Source of the DNA: Lentzea nigeriaca
Lineage (GTDB): Bacteria > Actinomycetota > Actinomycetes > Mycobacteriales > Pseudonocardiaceae
DNA: 64,000 nt
Assembly (NCBI RefSeq): GCF_016907955.1
Contig: NZ_JAFBCX010000001.1
Span: 868,001-932,000 of the forward strand
Reading direction: 5' to 3'
Made by a program: the position numbers and the translations under genes. The notes under the pieces were generated by a model, which did no database searches, had not been told where the DNA came from, and saw nothing but the letters and a program-made list of their open reading frames with translations. Positions 37,399 to 50,198 of the stretch are shown here, piece after piece (positions within the stretch are counted from its first letter, which is position 1; each line of letters begins with the position of its first letter).

Positions 37399-38162
37399 AC
37401 CGCACAGCCCGGCTGTACGCGCTGGTGGAGGAGTTGCGCGCGGCGGCGCCGAGGTCGTTGACGGTCGCGACGCTCGCCACCCGGCTCGAAGTCAGCACTC
37501 GGACCGTGCAGCGCGACCTGCAGGCGTTGATGGAGACCGGTGTCCCGGTGCGGACCACGCCGGGACGCGGTGGAGGCTGGTCGATCGAACCCGCGATGAC
37601 CCTGCCGCCGATCCACTTCACCCCGGACGAGGCGGCGGTGCTGGCCGCCGCCCTCGCCGGGGCCGACGGCTCCAAGGCCGCGCGCACGGCGTTCCAGAAG
37701 ATCGCGGCGGTGCTGAACGGTCCCGCGACGGCCGCGGCCGGTGACCTCGCCGCCCGCATCGTCGCGCTGCCGTCGAGAACGGACGCCCAGGTCAGGGAGG
37801 CGGTGCACCAGGCGCTGGCCACGAACACCGTGCTGCGGCTCACCTACAGCGACGCGGCCGGGCAGGACACCGAACGCGTGGTGGAACCCGCGGGGCTGCT
37901 CACCACCGACGGCAGGTGGTACCTCATCGCCTGGTGCCGCACGCGCCGAGCAGGAAGGGGTTTCCGGCTGGACCGGATCGCCTCGGCGACGCTCACCGGC
38001 GAGCATGCGCAGCGTCACGACCTGAGCGACCTGCTGAGCGGTTCGCTCGGCGCCGGCGCTGCGCGACCGGCCACGCTGGATCCCCTGAATGCAGCAATGG
38101 CCCCCTCGACGTCCCCAGGGCGACTAACAGGACGTGAGGGAGCCACTGCTGCAAAAGCGTGA
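37395..38162 (+). CDS. WYL-domain transcriptional regulator (YafY-like)
   Basis: The protein has an N-terminal winged HTH (SLTVATLATRLEVSTRTVQRDLQAL) and a WYL domain (GRWYLIAWCRTRRAGRGFRLDRI). WYL domains bind nucleic acid or nucleotide ligands. GTG 37395 overlaps the hydrolase stop. The last 25 codons or so (after LNAAMAPS) read through a large palindrome at 38091-38152, so the natural C-terminus may once have been shorter. It converges on bldD with four bases between stops. Confidence 0.87.
   Translation: MNRTARLYALVEELRAAAPRSLTVATLATRLEVSTRTVQRDLQALMETGVPVRTTPGRGGGWSIEPAMTLPPIHFTPDEAAVLAAALAGADGSKAARTAFQKIAAVLNGPATAAAGDLAARIVALPSRTDAQVREAVHQALATNTVLRLTYSDAAGQDTERVVEPAGLLTTDGRWYLIAWCRTRRAGRGFRLDRIASATLTGEHAQRHDLSDLLSGSLGAGAARPATLDPLNAAMAPSTSPGRLTGREGATAAKA
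38091..38152. repeat. Large imperfect palindrome at the WYL/bldD junction
   Basis: The arm 38091-38114 starts GCAGCAATGG and the arm 38130-38152 ends CACTGCTGC; they pair over about 21 of 23 positions with one bulge, around a 15-base loop. It lies at the meeting point of two convergent genes and is read as the WYL C-terminus. It could terminate transcription both ways or be a dispersed palindromic element. Confidence 0.65.
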
Positions 38163-38166
38163 GTGC

Positions 38167-38655
38167 TCAGTCTTCCTTCGCGGGACGGGCCTCGGGAGGC
38201 AGCACACCCCAGTCGATGAGCTGCTCGGTGAGCTCACCCGGCGTCATGTCGTAGATGATCGCGAGTGAGCGCAGGTCCTCGGTGCGGATGGAGAGGACCT
38301 TGCCGTTGTAGTCACCGCGCTGCGACTGGATGGTCGCGGCATAGCGGGCCAGCGGGCCGACCTTCTCGACCGGCAACTGCTGGAGCCGTTCGAGATTGAT
38401 CACGATCTTGGTGGCCGGCTCGGCACCCGACGGCACGCGGCCCTCAGGCAGGAGCTCGGCGACGGGAACCCCGTAGAAGTCGGCCAGTTCGGCCAGCTTC
38501 TGCACGGTCACCGCTCGGTCACCGCGCTCGTACGAGCCGACGACCACGGCCTTCCAGCGACCGCCGGACTTCTGCTCGACGCCGTGCAGGGACAGGCCCT
38601 GCTGCTGGCGGATAGCGCGGAGCTTGGCCCCCAGCGCCTTGGCGTAGTCGCCCAT
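38167..38655 (-). CDS. bldD: BldD developmental master regulator
   Basis: The 162-residue protein is BldD: the HTH domain (GAKLRAIRQQQGLSLHGVE; VVVGSYERGDRAV) and the C-terminal c-di-GMP-binding domain. The ligand signature RGD-X8-RxxD is complete, with RGD at 113-115 and RTED at 124-127. In Streptomyces tetrameric c-di-GMP holds a BldD dimer on sporulation promoters. It is transcribed away from pyrR, its usual neighbour. A perfect AGTAAT-G-ATTACT palindrome upstream is a candidate autoregulatory site. Confidence 0.97.
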   Translation of the reverse strand: MGDYAKALGAKLRAIRQQQGLSLHGVEQKSGGRWKAVVVGSYERGDRAVTVQKLAELADFYGVPVAELLPEGRVPSGAEPATKIVINLERLQQLPVEKVGPLARYAATIQSQRGDYNGKVLSIRTEDLRSLAIIYDMTPGELTEQLIDWGVLPPEARPAKED

Positions 38656-38727
38656 GTGGCGGTTCTCCGTTCATTCGCCCCGTCAGCAGTACGGCGGTGC
38701 TGCGGGGAGGCTTAGATCGATACGCAG

Positions 38728-38740
38728 AGTAATGATTACT
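38728..38740. promoter_or_regulatory. Palindrome upstream of bldD, candidate BldD operator
   Basis: AGTAAT and ATTACT flank a G: a perfect 6+1+6 palindrome 73-85 bases before the bldD start, in an A/T-rich patch that stands out locally. It resembles the BldD box (AGTGA-n-TCACC) with A for G in the half-site. BldD represses itself in Streptomyces. Confidence 0.55.
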
Positions 38741-38867
38741 CGCCGTGGTCGACAGGTCAAGCTGATCTCAGGACGAGACGCGCGCCACGCCTGGCACACC
38801 ACTCGGATGGTTGACCGTCCGTAGGTGATACGGTGCAGGTCAGCCCGGCTGTAACCGGGTGTCCGAC

Positions 38868-38908
38868 GTCCTTTAAGGACCCGTCCAGTGAGGCGGGGAA
38901 GGAGGTCC
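38868..38908 (+). ncRNA. PyrR-binding leader of the pyrimidine operon
   Basis: The leader has GTCCTTTAAGGAC (38868-38880), a self-complementary element, followed by a hairpin whose stem is CCCG/CGGG (38880-38883, 38894-38897) and whose loop TCCAGTGAGG matches the PyrR-binding loop. GGACC (38877-38881) can also pair with GGTCC (38904-38908), burying the AAGGAGG Shine-Dalgarno at 38899-38905. This fits UMP-dependent translational repression by PyrR, known in mycobacteria. Confidence 0.82.
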
Positions 38909-38912
38909 AGCC

Positions 38913-39485
38913 GTGGCGTCACGTCAACGTGGCGCGACGGATCCGGCCGGGGATCGCGAGATCCTGTCGGCTGGTGATGTCGCGCGCACCGTCGCCCGAA
39001 TGGCCCATCAGATCATCGAGAAGACCGCTCTCGATGCACCGAGCGCACCCGACGTCGTCTTGATGGGTATTCCCAGCCGGGGAGCCCCTCTCGCGCGCCG
39101 TCTGGCCGCTAAGATCGCCGAATTTTCCGGCAGGCAGGTGCACGAAGGCACTCTGGACATCACGCTCTACCGCGACGACCTGCGCAGAGGCCCGACGAGG
39201 CCGCTGGAGACGACGAAGCTGCCCGAGGGCGGCATCGACGACAAGCTCGTCGTGCTCGTGGACGACGTCCTGTTCTCCGGCCGCACCATCCGCGCCGCGC
39301 TCGACGCCCTGCGCGACCACGGCCGTCCCCGCGCTGTCCAGCTCGCCGTGCTGGTCGACCGCGGGCACCGGGAGCTGCCGATCCGCGCCGACTACGTCGG
39401 CAAGAACCTGCCCACGTCCAAGACCGAGGACGTCGTCGTGATGCTCGACGAGTTCGACGGCCGCGACGGAGTGGTGCTGAAGTGA
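38913..39485 (+). CDS. pyrR: Bifunctional pyr operon regulator / uracil phosphoribosyltransferase
   Basis: The 190-residue PyrR has the PRPP loop [18 protein letters not shown] and the RNA-binding basic patch around [15 protein letters not shown]. It binds its own leader RNA when UMP is high. GTG 38913 sits eight bases after the AAGGAGG that the leader can mask. It starts the pyr operon; all downstream junctions to pyrF overlap or abut. Confidence 0.97.
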   Translation: MASRQRGATDPAGDREILSAGDVARTVARMAHQIIEKTALDAPSAPDVVLMGIPSRGAPLARRLAAKIAEFSGRQVHEGTLDITLYRDDLRRGPTRPLETTKLPEGGIDDKLVVLVDDVLFSGRTIRAALDALRDHGRPRAVQLAVLVDRGHRELPIRADYVGKNLPTSKTEDVVVMLDEFDGRDGVVLK

Positions 39486-40414
39486 AGCACCTGCTCTCCA
39501 CCGACGGTCTCGACCGCGACCAGGCCACCGCGATCCTCGACACCGCCGACCGGCTGAAGCAGGCGCTGCTCGGCCGCGAGGTCCGCAAGCTGCCGACGTT
39601 GCGCGGCCGCACCGTGATCACGATGTTCTACGAGAACAGCACCCGGACCCGCGTCTCGTTCGAGATCGCGGGCAAGTGGATGTCCGCGGACGTGATCAAC
39701 GTCAGCAGCTCCGGCTCGAGCGTCAGCAAGGGCGAGTCGCTGCGCGACACCGCGCTGACCCTGCAGGCCGCGGGCGCGGACTGCGTGATCGTGCGGCACC
39801 CGGCGTCCGGTGCGGCCCACCGCCTCGCGGGCTGGCTCAAGCACACCAACACGTCCGTGGTGAACGCGGGCGACGGCATGCACGAGCACCCGACGCAGGC
39901 GCTGCTCGACGCCGCCACGTTGCGCGACCGGCTCGGCAGCCTCGACGGCCGCCGCGTCGCGATCGTCGGCGACGTCCTGCACAGCCGCGTGGCGCGGTCG
40001 AACGTGCACCTGCTGACGGCACTCGGTGCCGAGGTCACGTTGGTCGCCCCACCGACGCTGTTGCCGACGGGCGTGGAGAAGTGGCCGGTCGCGGTCTCGC
40101 ACTCCATCGACGCCGAGCTCGCGTCGCAGGACGCCGTGATGATGCTGCGAGTCCAGGCCGAGCGCATGACCGGCGGGTTCTTCCCGAGCTCGCGCGAGTA
40201 CTCGATCGCCTACGGCCTCAACGAACGCCGCCTGAAGCTGCTGCCAGAGCACGCCGTCGTGCTGCACCCCGGCCCGATGCTGCGCGGCATGGAGATCGCC
40301 TCCGTCGTCGCCGACAGCCCGCAGGCCGCGATCACCGAACAGGTCCGCAACGGTGTCCACGTGCGCATGGCCGTGCTGTACCACTTGCTCGCCCACGAGG
40401 AGGAAAACGCGTGA
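39482..40414 (+). CDS. pyrB: Aspartate carbamoyltransferase catalytic subunit
   Basis: The 310-residue enzyme joins carbamoyl phosphate and aspartate. The carbamoyl-phosphate loop STRTRVSFE is present, as are [12 protein letters not shown] and [11 protein letters not shown]. No regulatory pyrI gene follows, as usual in actinobacteria. GTG 39482 overlaps the pyrR stop. Confidence 0.97.
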   Translation: MKHLLSTDGLDRDQATAILDTADRLKQALLGREVRKLPTLRGRTVITMFYENSTRTRVSFEIAGKWMSADVINVSSSGSSVSKGESLRDTALTLQAAGADCVIVRHPASGAAHRLAGWLKHTNTSVVNAGDGMHEHPTQALLDAATLRDRLGSLDGRRVAIVGDVLHSRVARSNVHLLTALGAEVTLVAPPTLLPTGVEKWPVAVSHSIDAELASQDAVMMLRVQAERMTGGFFPSSREYSIAYGLNERRLKLLPEHAVVLHPGPMLRGMEIASVVADSPQAAITEQVRNGVHVRMAVLYHLLAHEEENA

Positions 40415-41691
40415 AACCCTTGCTGCTCAAGGGAGTTAGGCCCTACGGCGAGGGGGAACCGATCGATCTGCTGATCCGCGACGGCGTGATCGCAGAAGGT
40501 GCGGACGAAAACGCCGAAGTCATCGAGGGCAACGGAGCGGTCCTGCTGCCCGGATTCGTTGATCTGCACACCCACCTGCGTGAACCCGGTCGTGAAGACA
40601 CCGAGACCATCGAGACCGGCTCCAGGGCCGCCGCGCTCGGTGGCTACACCGCCGTTTTCGCGATGGCCAACACCGACCCGGTCGCCGACAACGCGGTGAT
40701 CGTCGAGCACGTCGCCCGCCGCGGCCAGGAGGTCGGCCTCGTCGACGTCCACCCGGTCGGCGCCGTCACCGTCGGCCTCAAGGGGGAGAAGCTCGCCGAG
40801 CTCGGCACGATGGCGAACTCCAAGGCCAACGTGCGGGTGTTCTCCGACGACGGCCACTGCGTGCACGACCCGTTGATCATGCGCCGCGCCCTGGAGTACT
40901 CGAAGGCACTGGGTGCCGTGATCGCCCAGCACGCCGAGGAACCGCGCCTCACCATCGGCGCCCAGGCGCACGAGGGCGAGAACGCCTCCCGCCTGGGCCT
41001 GCAGGGCTGGCCCGCGGCGGCCGAGGAGTCGATCGTCGCCCGCGACTGCATCCTCGCCCAGCAGGTCGGCGCGAAGCTGCACGTCTGCCACGTCAGCACC
41101 ACCGGCACGGCCGACGTCCTGAAGTGGGCCAAGGCGCGCGGCACGAAGGTGTCCGCCGAGGTCACCCCGCACCACCTGATCCTGACCGACGACCGGCTCG
41201 CCACCTACGACCCGGTCAACAAGGTCAACCCGCCGCTGCGCACGCAGGCCGACGTCGACGCGCTGCGCGAGGCGCTCGCCGACGGCACCATCGACTGCGT
41301 CGCCACGGACCACGCCCCGCACGCCGTCCAGGACAAGGACTGCGAGTGGTCGGCGGCCAGGCCGGGCATGCTCGGACTGCAGACCGCGCTCGGCATCGTC
41401 GTCGAGACGATGGTGAAGACCGGGCTGCTGGACTGGCGCGGCGTCGCTCGGGTGATGAGCGAGAAGCCCGCCGAGATCGCCGGACTGACCGACCAGGGTC
41501 GTCCGATCTCCGTCGGCGAGCCCGCGAACCTCGTGCTGGTCGACCCGGACGCGACGTGGACCGTGAACGGCGCGGAGCTCGCGAGCATCGCGGGCAACAC
41601 CCCGTTCGAGGGCATGGAACTGCCCGGCGCGGTGACGGCGACCATCTTGCGTGGGCGCGTGACCGCGATGGCGGGAAGGATTGCCGAATGA
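40411..41691 (+). CDS. pyrC: Dihydroorotase
   Basis: The 426-residue class I dihydroorotase closes carbamoyl-aspartate to dihydroorotate. Metal ligands appear in [23 protein letters not shown] and ATDHAPH. GTG 40411 overlaps the pyrB stop, with GGAGGAAAA just before. pyrD is not in the operon, as is common in this phylum. Confidence 0.97.
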   Translation: MKPLLLKGVRPYGEGEPIDLLIRDGVIAEGADENAEVIEGNGAVLLPGFVDLHTHLREPGREDTETIETGSRAAALGGYTAVFAMANTDPVADNAVIVEHVARRGQEVGLVDVHPVGAVTVGLKGEKLAELGTMANSKANVRVFSDDGHCVHDPLIMRRALEYSKALGAVIAQHAEEPRLTIGAQAHEGENASRLGLQGWPAAAEESIVARDCILAQQVGAKLHVCHVSTTGTADVLKWAKARGTKVSAEVTPHHLILTDDRLATYDPVNKVNPPLRTQADVDALREALADGTIDCVATDHAPHAVQDKDCEWSAARPGMLGLQTALGIVVETMVKTGLLDWRGVARVMSEKPAEIAGLTDQGRPISVGEPANLVLVDPDATWTVNGAELASIAGNTPFEGMELPGAVTATILRGRVTAMAGRIAE

Positions 41692-42176
41692 CCCGCGTGC
41701 TGCTCGTCCTGGTGGTCTTCCTGTTCTTCGCGCTGTGCGTCTACGGCATGTGGCACGGCTGGAAGCGGCGTCAGGCCAAGCAGGCCGGTCTGCCCGCGTT
41801 CCCGGCCACGCCCGCGACGCTCGGTGAGCCGAAGCTCGAGACCACGGGCGTCTACATCGGAACGACCAACGCGGGCAACTGGCAGGACCGCATCCAGGTC
41901 GGCGACATCGGCCACCGCGCGGAGGCCACGCTGAGCCTCGTGCCGGAGGGCGTCGCGATCGACCGCGTCGGCGCGTCGCCGATCTTCATCCCGGCGGAGT
42001 CCATCCGGGACGCACGGACCGACCGCGGCCTCGCCGGGAAGGTCATGTTCAGCGAAGAGGGATTGCTGGTGGTCCAGTGGGAGAACCAGGGCCACCTGTT
42101 CGACACCGGGTTCCGCGGTGACGACAAAGCGGTTTATGAGGAATGGGTACAGGCACTCGTGGGAGGCAAGGCGTGA
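41688..42176 (+). CDS. PH-like membrane protein embedded in the pyr operon
   Basis: The 162-residue protein has one N-terminal transmembrane helix (about 4-24) and a C-terminal bacterial PH-like domain (about 50-160; [31 protein letters not shown]). A protein of this type is conserved between pyrC and carA in actinobacteria, but no role in pyrimidine synthesis is known. ATG 41688 overlaps pyrC and its stop overlaps carA. Confidence 0.87.
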   Translation: MTRVLLVLVVFLFFALCVYGMWHGWKRRQAKQAGLPAFPATPATLGEPKLETTGVYIGTTNAGNWQDRIQVGDIGHRAEATLSLVPEGVAIDRVGASPIFIPAESIRDARTDRGLAGKVMFSEEGLLVVQWENQGHLFDTGFRGDDKAVYEEWVQALVGGKA

Positions 42177-43284
42177 CGAACGCGGCATTGGTGCTGGAAG
42201 ACGGACGTGTCTTCCGCGGTGAGGCGTACGGAGCGACCGGCCGCACACTCGGCGAGGTCGTGTTCTCCACGGCCATGACCGGCTATCAGGAGACCCTGAC
42301 CGACCCGTCCTACCACCGCCAGATCGTGGTGCAGACCGCGCCGCAGATCGGCAACACCGGCTGGAACGACGAGGACGACGAGTCGTCGAAGATCTGGGTC
42401 GCCGGGTACGTGGTCCGCGACCCCGCGCGCACGCCGTCGAACTGGCGGTCCAAGCGGGGCCTGGACGAGGAGCTCGCGAAGCAGGGCGTCGTCGGCATCG
42501 CGGGTCTCGACACCCGCACGCTGACCCGTCACATCCGTGAGCAGGGCGCGATGCGCGCCGGTGTCTTCTCCGGCTCGGAGCTGACCGACGACGCGTCGAT
42601 GGTCGAGCAGGTCAAGGCCTCCGCGCAGATGATCGGCGCGAACCTCGCGGTCGACGTGACCACTTCCCAGCCCTACGTGGTCGAGGCCATCGGCGAGAGG
42701 AAGTACACCGTCGCCGCGCTCGACCTGGGCATCAAGTCGAACACCCCGCGGATGATGGCGGCGCGCGGCATCGAGGTGCACGTCCTGCCGTTGACCAGCA
42801 CGTTCGAGGACATCCTCGCGGTCAGCCCGGACGGGTTGTTCCTCTCGAACGGCCCTGGTGACCCGGCGACGCAGGACCACGCGATCGCGCTGACGAAGGA
42901 GGCGCTGGGCCGCAAGCTGCCGCTGTTCGGCATCTGCTTCGGCAACCAGATCCTCGGCCGCGCGGTCGGCCGCGGGACGTACAAGATGCGCTACGGCCAC
43001 CGCGGCATCAACATCCCGGTGATCGACGTGGCCACCGGCAAGGTCGCCATCACCGCGCAGAACCACGGGTTCGCGCTGGAGGGCACGCCCGGCGAGGAGT
43101 TCTCCTCCGAGTTCGGCCGCGCCGTGCTGTCGCACTACTGCCCCAACGACGGCACCGTCGAGGGCGTCCGGCTGCTCGACGCGCCGGCGTTCTCCGTGCA
43201 GTACCACCCCGAGGCCGCGGCGGGTCCGCACGACGCCGCGCCCCTGTTCGACGAGTTCGTGACGCTGATGAAGGATGCCCGCTG

Positions 43285-43285
<1 letters not shown>
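42173..43285 (+). CDS. carA: Carbamoyl-phosphate synthase small (glutaminase) subunit
   Basis: The 370-residue subunit supplies ammonia from glutamine. The class I amidotransferase triad is Cys in GICFGNQ, and His-x-Glu in [10 protein letters not shown]; the N-terminal CPSase domain has [13 protein letters not shown] 42173 overlaps the PH-protein stop, and the stop shares one base with the carB ATG (TGATG). Confidence 0.97.
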
Positions 43286-46583
<3,298 letters not shown>

Positions 46584-46587
<4 letters not shown>

Positions 46588-47411
46588 TCTTCGTGCCAGA
46601 TCATTTTGGGCAGAAGCTCGCGAAAGCCGTTGAGGCGCACGGACCGCTGTGCGTCGGGATCGACCCGCATCCGTCGCTGCTGGACGCCTGGGGCCTCTCC
46701 CACACCGCGGAGGGCCTCGAACGGTTCGCTCTGACGGCCGTGGAGGCGTTCGGCGGCAAGGTCGCGATGGTGAAGCCCCAGGCGGCGTTCTTCGAGACCT
46801 ACGGGTCGCGTGGGGTCGCCGTGCTCGAACGGGTGATCGCCGAGCTGCGCGACTCCGGCACGTTGGTGCTGGTGGACGCCAAGCGCGGCGACATCGGCTC
46901 CACGATGGCCGCGTACGCCGAGGCGTACCTGGGTGACGGCTCGCCGCTCGCCGGTGACGCCGTGACGCTGTCTCCCTTCCTCGGCTTCGGCTCGCTGCAG
47001 CCCGCGCTGGACACGGCGCGGGCGACCGGCCGCGGGGTGTTCGTGCTGGCGCTCACGTCCAACCCGGAGGGTGCCGAGGTCCAGCGGTCGGTTGCTCCGG
47101 ACGGGCGAACCGTGGCCCAGACGATCATCGATTTCGCCGCGGCTCGGAATTCCGGCATTTCCCCGTGCGGCGATGTTGGACTCGTCGTGGGTGCCACGAT
47201 CGGGGAAACGGATGTGGACCTCGCGGGGTTCAACGGCCCGATCCTCGCGCCCGGTTTCGGGGCCCAGGGCGGCTCGGTGGCTGATCTAAAACGGCTCTTC
47301 GGGCCCGACATGCGCAACGTTCTTCCGACTTCTTCACGAGATGTTCTCAAGCATGGCCCGGACGTATCGTCGCTGGTCAGCGCCGTGCGGAGGGTTCAGG
47401 AGAGCCTCTGA
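46584..47411 (+). CDS. pyrF: Orotidine-5'-phosphate decarboxylase (type 2)
   Basis: The 275-residue enzyme makes UMP from OMP. The catalytic Lys/Asp network is in [13 protein letters not shown], typical of the long PyrF subfamily 2 of actinobacteria. GTG 46584 overlaps the carB stop. It is the last gene of the operon; a strong hairpin follows at 47419-47447. Confidence 0.96.
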
Positions 47412-47418
47412 GGGGCGG

Positions 47419-47447
47419 GCGCGCCACAACTTTTGAGTGTGGCGCGC
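47419..47447 (+). terminator. Terminator hairpin of the pyr operon
   Basis: GCGCGCCACA (47419-47428) and TGTGGCGCGC (47438-47447) form a perfect 10-base stem with a 9-base loop, eight bases after the pyrF stop. No U-tract follows. Confidence 0.75.
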
Positions 47448-47706
47448 TCACCTGGGGAAACATGTGTTGGTAGGGTCCAGCCCACCGGCTGCCCCGCTGG
47501 TCACCGGCCTCATAGCACACCTAGCGTGTGGGACGAGTCGCCGGTGGCGGTGATCAGGCCGTCGGAGGGTGTTGGTACTACTACCACCCGCCGCATCACT
47601 CATGGCCGCTGAAGATTTACCTGACTGGGTCACGTTGTCCCCAGGCAATTGCGGTCGGTACGGTCGCGGCACCGATCCGAAAAGAATCCACACCACGGAG
47701 GAAATC
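47448..47706 (+). promoter_or_regulatory. Structured leader/intergenic region before mihF
   Basis: The 259 bases hold no convincing gene. Complementary segments suggest an RNA fold: CGGCCTCAT (47505-47513) with ATCAGGCCG (47553-47561, one mismatch), CACAC/GTGTG (47516-47520, 47526-47530), CACCGG with CCGGTG, and a GGG-TGGTA/TACCA-CCC hairpin (47567-47589). The promoter of the mihF-gmk-rpoZ-coaBC operon must be in or just before it. I do not recognise a named RNA family. Confidence 0.45.
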
Positions 47707-48024
47707 GTGGCTCTTCCCCAGCTTACCGAGGAGCAGCGAGCCGCAGCGCTGGAGAAGGCTGCTGCCGCTCGTCGCGCTCGGGCTGAGCTCAAGGAGCGCC
47801 TCAAGCGCGGCGGCACGACCCTGACGGACGTGCTCAAGGCCGCCGAGAGCGACGAGGTCCTGGGCAAGATGAAGGTGTCCGCGCTGCTCGAGGCCCTGCC
47901 GGGCGTCGGCAAGGTGCGCGCGCAGCAGATCATGGAGCGCCTCGAGATCGCTCCGAGCCGCCGCCTGCGCGGTCTGGGTGACCGCCAGCGCAAGGCCCTG
48001 CTCTCCGAGTTCAGCGGAGAGTGA
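47707..48024 (+). CDS. mihF: Actinobacterial integration host factor
   Basis: The 105-residue protein is m[23 protein letters not shown] at the N-terminus, a basic stretch [15 protein letters not shown] and the H2TH-like [20 protein letters not shown]. It is a nucleoid protein that bends DNA and, in Streptomyces (sIHF), affects development. GTG 47707 has GGAGGA upstream. It starts the mihF-gmk-rpoZ-coaBC operon and overlaps gmk. Confidence 0.95.
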   Translation: MALPQLTEEQRAAALEKAAAARRARAELKERLKRGGTTLTDVLKAAESDEVLGKMKVSALLEALPGVGKVRAQQIMERLEIAPSRRLRGLGDRQRKALLSEFSGE

Positions 48025-48617
48025 GTGACACCGGGACGGGAGCGGGCTCTGTCCGCTCCCGTCTCACCGTCCTGTCCGGGCCGTCGGGCGTAGGCAAGTC
48101 GAGCGTCCTGGCGGAGCTGCGCAAGCAGCAACCCGATGTGTACTTCTCCGTCTCGGCGACCACCAGGAAGCCGAGGCCGGGGGAGGTCGACGGGGTGCAC
48201 TACCACTTCGTCGACCGAGAGAAGTTCCAGCAGATGATCGACGCAGGCGAGTTCCTCGAACACGCCGAGTTCGCCGGCAACTGCTACGGAACTCCCCGCA
48301 AACCGGTCGAGGAAGCACTGGCCGCAGGCAGGCCCGCCCTGCTGGAGATCGAACTGCAGGGGGCGCGGCAGGTCCGCGTGGCCATGCCGGACGCCCAGCT
48401 GGTGATGCTGATGCCCCCGTCCTGGGAGCATCTGGTCGGCAGGCTGACCGGCCGTGGCACCGAGGACCCGGCGGTCGTCGAGCACAGGCTCGCCATCGCC
48501 CGTGAGGAACTCGCAGCCGAAAAAGAGTTCGACGAGGTCGTCGTGAACGCCGACGTGAAGTCGGCGGCCGCCGACTTGCTATCCTTGATGGTCGGACCAC
48601 GAATCTCAGGAGTTTGA
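48021..48617 (+). CDS. gmk: Guanylate kinase
   Basis: The 198-residue kinase phosphorylates GMP. The P-loop is GPSGVGKSS, the GMP-binding part has [13 protein letters not shown] and [11 protein letters not shown] 48021 overlaps the mihF stop as GTGA. Its conserved place after mihF and before rpoZ supports the call. Confidence 0.96.
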   Translation: MSDTGTGAGSVRSRLTVLSGPSGVGKSSVLAELRKQQPDVYFSVSATTRKPRPGEVDGVHYHFVDREKFQQMIDAGEFLEHAEFAGNCYGTPRKPVEEALAAGRPALLEIELQGARQVRVAMPDAQLVMLMPPSWEHLVGRLTGRGTEDPAVVEHRLAIAREELAAEKEFDEVVVNADVKSAAADLLSLMVGPRISGV

Positions 48618-48619
48618 GA

Positions 48620-48898
48620 GTGATCACCCACACCGAGCTCGGTCACCTGACCGGTTCTCCGGAGGGCATCACCAACCCGCCGATCGACGACCTGCTGGAG
48701 CAGGTGAGCTCGAAGTACGCGTTGGTGATCTACGCCGCGAAGCGTGCCCGCCAGATCAACGACTACTACGCGCAGCTCGGCGAGGGCCTGCTCGAGTACG
48801 TCGGCCCGCTCGTCGAGCCGGGCCCGCGTGAGAAGCCCCTCTCGATCGCTCTTCGCGAGATCCACGCGGGTCTCCTCGAGCACACCGAGGGCGAGTGA
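48620..48898 (+). CDS. rpoZ: RNA polymerase omega subunit
   Basis: The 92-residue protein is omega: [34 protein letters not shown] and the [13 protein letters not shown] end. It stabilises beta-prime. GTG 48620 is chosen because AGGAG (48608-48612) lies seven bases before it; TTG 48614 is too close. It overlaps coaBC by four bases. Confidence 0.96.
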   Translation: MITHTELGHLTGSPEGITNPPIDDLLEQVSSKYALVIYAAKRARQINDYYAQLGEGLLEYVGPLVEPGPREKPLSIALREIHAGLLEHTEGE

Positions 48899-50148
48899 GC
48901 TCCGCGTCCTCTGACGCTGATGCCCCCTCCAAGCCCAGGATCATCCTGGGTGTTGGCGGGGGCATCGCCGCGTACAAGGCCTGTGAGGTCCTGCGCCGCC
49001 TGACCGAGTCCGGTCACTCCGTTCGGGTCATCCCCACCGAGGGCGCGCTCAAGTTCGTGGGAGCCGCCACGTTCGAGGCGCTGTCCGGCCAGGTCGTGAC
49101 CGCCGACCCGTTCGACGACGTGCACGAGGTGCCGCACGTCAAGCTCGGGCAGAACGCCGACCTCGTGGTGGTCGCGCCGGCCACGGCGAACATCATCGCG
49201 AAGGCCGCCCACGGCCTCGCCGACGACCTGCTGACGAACACCCTGCTGACCGCGCGCTGCCCGGTCCTGCTGGTCCCCGCGATGCACACCGAGATGTGGG
49301 AGCACCCGGCCACCCAGCACAACGTGCAGCTGCTGCGGTCGCGCGGTGTGATCGTCGCCGAACCGGCGAGCGGCCGTCTGACCGGCAAGGACACCGGCAA
49401 GGGTCGCCTGCCGGACCCCGCCGAGATCGTCGAACTCGCCCGGCTGCTGCTGGTGCGCGGGGACGCTCTGCGGCGGACACTGGAGGGCGTGCACGTCGCG
49501 ATCTCCGCCGGCGGTACGCGCGAACCCCTCGATCCGGTGCGCTTCCTCGGGAACCGCTCGTCCGGCAAGCAGGGCTATGCCCTCGCCAGGGTCGCGGCGC
49601 AGCGCGGTGCCAGGGTGACGCTGGTCGCGGGCAACACGGCGGACCTCTCGACGCCCGCCGGAGTCGACCTGGTCCGGGTCGGCTCGGCGGTCGAGCTGCG
49701 GGAGGTCATGCACAAGGTCGCGGCCGACGCGGACGTGGTCGTGATGGCCGCCGCGGTGGCCGATTTCCGGCCCGTCGCGCTCGCCGGGCACAAGATCAAG
49801 AAGACGTCCGCCGACCCCGACCCGATCACGCTGACGAAGAACCCCGACATCCTCGCGGAGCTCGTTTCCGCACGTCGGGAGGGTCAGGTGATCGTCGGGT
49901 TCGCCGCGGAGACGGGCGACGAGACGACCTCGGTGCTCGACTACGGGCGGGCGAAGCTGCGCCGCAAGGGCTGCGATCTCCTGGTCGTCAACGCGGTCGG
50001 CGACGGCAAGGCGTTCGAGCAGGAGGACAACGCCGGTTGGCTGCTGTCCGCCGACGGCGCCGAGACCCCTATACCGCACGGCTCGAAAGCGCAACTGGCG
50101 TCCGTGGTGTGGGACGCGGTTACCGCCCGTTCGACTGATTCTCAATAA
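48895..50148 (+). CDS. coaBC: Bifunctional phosphopantothenoylcysteine decarboxylase/ligase
   Basis: The 417-residue protein performs two steps of coenzyme A synthesis. The N-terminal CoaC flavoprotein has [18 protein letters not shown] and the active-site [12 protein letters not shown]; the C-terminal CoaB synthetase has [27 protein letters not shown] 48895 overlaps rpoZ. Both domains look intact. Confidence 0.96.
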   Translation: MSSASSDADAPSKPRIILGVGGGIAAYKACEVLRRLTESGHSVRVIPTEGALKFVGAATFEALSGQVVTADPFDDVHEVPHVKLGQNADLVVVAPATANIIAKAAHGLADDLLTNTLLTARCPVLLVPAMHTEMWEHPATQHNVQLLRSRGVIVAEPASGRLTGKDTGKGRLPDPAEIVELARLLLVRGDALRRTLEGVHVAISAGGTREPLDPVRFLGNRSSGKQGYALARVAAQRGARVTLVAGNTADLSTPAGVDLVRVGSAVELREVMHKVAADADVVVMAAAVADFRPVALAGHKIKKTSADPDPITLTKNPDILAELVSARREGQVIVGFAAETGDETTSVLDYGRAKLRRKGCDLLVVNAVGDGKAFEQEDNAGWLLSADGAETPIPHGSKAQLASVVWDAVTARSTDSQ

Positions 50149-50198
50149 GCTCTACCTAAGCTTTCACCGACGTCATGTCCAGCGAACAAGGAGTGTCC

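Noticed and set aside
50149..50198. SAM riboswitch upstream of metK
   Set aside because: Only 50 bases separate coaBC and metK, too short for any known SAM aptamer, and no conserved core is seen.
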